NCBI GenBank assembly: GCA_963734955.1
Contig: CAVTJO010000006.1
Coordinates: 186,001-250,000, forward strand
Source of the DNA: UBA11986 sp963734955
GTDB lineage: Bacteria; Bacteroidota; Ignavibacteria; UBA10030; UBA6906
Length of the DNA: 64,000 bases
Direction of reading: 5' to 3'
Numbering within the stretch: position 1 is the stretch's first letter; every line of letters begins with the position of its first letter. Made by a program: the position numbers and the translations under genes. Below are positions 62,428-64,000 of the stretch, piece by piece. A model generated the notes under the pieces. That model was not told the DNA's origin. It made no database searches and saw only the letters and a list, made by a program, of their open reading frames with translations.

Positions 62428-63827
62428 AGCGCCCTCTTGCCAACCTACTCTCGTTGCTGATGGGGGATTTGGGGAGCAGGTTTCTGGGGTTTTTCATTTC
62501 AGTATACCTGGCGAGGGTGCTCGGACCAATCGGGTTTGGCCTCATGAGTGTAGGGTTTGCCGTATTGGGGTATCTCCAGCTTGCAGCCAGTCCTGGCATA
62601 CAGGTATTGGAAACGCGGAATGCGGCTGCATTTGCCATCGTCGACCAGACGCGCGTGAACGCGGTGTTATCCATGCGACTGATGCTAGCCGCTCTGCTCT
62701 GGACTCTGACGGCGCTTGCTGCATTGGTTTTTCTCCCGGACACGATAACCCGTGGCGTCATCATTTTCTTTGCTCTCTCGGTCTTTCCGTTGTCGTTAAT
62801 GCTCGACTGGTTCTTTCAAGGGAAGGAGGCATTCCTTGCCGTTAGCGTTTCGAAGCTTGTACAGTATGTTGTGTATGGTTTGGCTGTGGTGATTTTTGTG
62901 CACGGGGTGAATGATGTACTGCGGGCGGCAGTTGCGTTCGGAGCTGGGTCCATTGCTGCGGCGATGGCTCTGTGGATATGGTTCAGCCGGAAATGGGGAT
63001 CGATCAGGCTCCAATGGACTCCATTAATGTGGAAGGAGATTCTGGCAAAGGGAGTACCGGTGGGGGCTGCGATTTTCCTTGCCCAGAGCGTTACGAATCT
63101 TCCTCCTCTCGTTATTGGTTACTTCTGCGGAGCAGGAGATGTGGGATTATTCAGTTCGGCGATGAAACTGGTATTTCTTATAATGCTTCTGGATCGCGTA
63201 CTCAACGCGTTGCTTCTGCCAGTGGCGACAAGGTACTTTTCATTTCAGAAAGACGAAGTGCTCAGACTAATCGATATCACCCTGCGGGTTGTTCTTGCCT
63301 TGATTGTTCCGATAGGCGTTTGTGGGGTCATCCTGAGCAAAGAGGCGATCGCTCTCGTTTTCGGCGCGGAATACCTCGGCGCATCTCCGTTGCTTCAAAT
63401 TCTCCTTGCATTCCTTGTACTGACGGTACTGAACTCTGTTTTCATCTGTGTGCTTGTCGCGTCTGGCAACGAGCGTCGATACACGAAAATGGTCATGGCA
63501 GGATCGGCGGTTCTGTGCGCTACGGCCGTCATTGGAACAGCGGTGTTTGGTGCCGTTGGCGCGGCGTGGGGTGTTGTGCTTGGCGAGTTGGCCACCACGA
63601 TCATGTTGGCCAGGGAAGTTCTGAAAGTCGTTCGCCTGCCCTTGATGTCTATCCTCACTCGTCCTCTCGCGGCTGGTGGTTGCATGATTGGCGTTGCTGT
63701 GCTTCTCCTTGGAACGAATTCCTTTGTCATTGCGATAATCGCTGTTGTTGTTTTTGTCACCGTTGAGCTGGCCCTGAAGGGAATCACGCTGAAGGAGATC
63801 GAATTTCTTCGGGAGCGATTTGTTTGA
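62424..63827 (+). CDS. Wzx-like polysaccharide flippase
   Basis: 467 residues from TTG 62424, overlapping the GT4 stop by 4 bases. Twelve to fourteen membrane helices: NLLSLLMGDLGSRFLGFFIS, VYLARVLGPIGFGLMSVGFA at the start, ILAKGVPVGAAIFLAQSVTN in the middle and VGAAWGVVLGELATTIMLA late. This is the MOP-superfamily (polysaccharide biosynthesis) layout. It would move the lipid-linked repeat unit across the inner membrane. Overlaps the last gene by 4 bases. Confidence 0.9.
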   Translation: MKRPLANLLSLLMGDLGSRFLGFFISVYLARVLGPIGFGLMSVGFAVLGYLQLAASPGIQVLETRNAAAFAIVDQTRVNAVLSMRLMLAALLWTLTALAALVFLPDTITRGVIIFFALSVFPLSLMLDWFFQGKEAFLAVSVSKLVQYVVYGLAVVIFVHGVNDVLRAAVAFGAGSIAAAMALWIWFSRKWGSIRLQWTPLMWKEILAKGVPVGAAIFLAQSVTNLPPLVIGYFCGAGDVGLFSSAMKLVFLIMLLDRVLNALLLPVATRYFSFQKDEVLRLIDITLRVVLALIVPIGVCGVILSKEAIALVFGAEYLGASPLLQILLAFLVLTVLNSVFICVLVASGNERRYTKMVMAGSAVLCATAVIGTAVFGAVGAAWGVVLGELATTIMLAREVLKVVRLPLMSILTRPLAAGGCMIGVAVLLLGTNSFVIAIIAVVVFVTVELALKGITLKEIEFLRERFV

Positions 63828-64000
63828 AGATCAGGGTAGGGCTTGTTTCGCCGTCATCTGGTTGGGAACAACTTCTGGTTCAGGAAGGCATTCCTTACTC
63901 GATCCTTGATTTCGATACACCGGATATCGCGAAAGAATACAGTGTCCTTGCTGTGAACAGAATGCTGGGCGTTCAGGAAATGGACATCGTCGAACAATAC
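63824..64000 (+). CDS. start of a gene of unknown function in the polysaccharide cluster
   Basis: Begins at TTG 63824, overlapping the flippase stop, and runs off the right edge; 59 residues are visible. They read KIRVGLVSPSSGWEQLLVQE then GIPYSILDFDTPDIAKEYSV. A short N-terminal strand plus helix, no signal peptide and no motif I can name. By position it should act in polysaccharide making or modification. Confidence 0.6.
   Translation, partial: MKIRVGLVSPSSGWEQLLVQEGIPYSILDFDTPDIAKEYSVLAVNRMLGVQEMDIVEQY

Noticed and set aside
1..64000. CRISPR arrays, insertion sequences, prophage, att sites
   Set aside because: No regular repeats, transposase, integrase or phage structural genes were found on either strand.

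Overview
The window looks like a chromosomal segment of a free-living bacterium of the Bacteroidota/Chlorobiota (FCB) group, most probably near Ignavibacteria or Chlorobia. Evidence: a C-terminal type IX secretion (T9SS) sorting domain on a large secreted protein, a second decayed copy of such a domain, an atpD-atpC pair standing apart from the other ATP synthase genes, a YpdA-type bacillithiol disulfide reductase, and promoters of the form TTG(A/n)-N17-TAnnTT. I see no phage, insertion sequence, CRISPR array or rRNA. The genus cannot be named from this sequence alone.

Layout. 0-4 kb: end of a BI-1 family membrane protein, a coiled-coil protein with an RmuC-like C-terminus, and an LpoB-like/COG3014-like lipoprotein pair. 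4-8.6 kb: glgB, a small VOC protein, a TIGR01777 epimerase and htpX, followed directly by the wreck of a T9SS tail. 9-14.2 kb: two secreted proteins, a beta-propeller with one c-type heme site built like hydrazine synthase alpha, and a YCF48-like/ASH/T9SS protein. 14.6-17.6 kb: a lone receiver protein, then uppP, a Gx-transporter gene, a NusG-domain-II gene and an ecfT gene, all four showing frame breaks.

17.6-26.7 kb is a surface-polysaccharide block: a GT39-like transferase, then an operon of epimerase, GT2, FAD enzyme and Wbp-like genes that can make an acidic N-acetylated UDP-sugar. 26.9-34 kb: a TPR-receiver protein with Glu at the phosphorylation site, queE-queC, class I fumarase, an alkyltransferase-like protein, a membrane metallophosphoesterase, a dicluster ferredoxin, tRNA-Thr(CGT) and ypdA. 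34-40 kb: atpDC, a gene of unknown function next to mannose-1-phosphate guanylyltransferase, rlpA, an N-terminally extended rpiB and a lytic transglycosylase. On the minus strand lies smpB-tyrS-pdaD.

42.7-51.2 kb is one long operon for lipoate-dependent 2-oxoacid dehydrogenases: lpd, lipB, a fused E1, a split E1 alpha and beta, E2 and lipA. It starts with a promoter followed by an intrinsic terminator in the leader. 51.3-55.3 kb is the translation block rplM-rpsI-rpsB-tsf-pyrH-frr. 55.4-60.4 kb holds two PspC/LiaF-like membrane proteins, a small lipoprotein and polA. 60.7-64 kb holds another lipoprotein and the start of a second polysaccharide cluster (GT4, flippase, partial gene). The most unusual items are the T9SS-tail remnant, the run of broken genes at 15.2-17.6 kb, the monoheme propeller protein, the lpd leader, the paired E1 enzymes, and thirteen promoters with an identical 17-base spacer.
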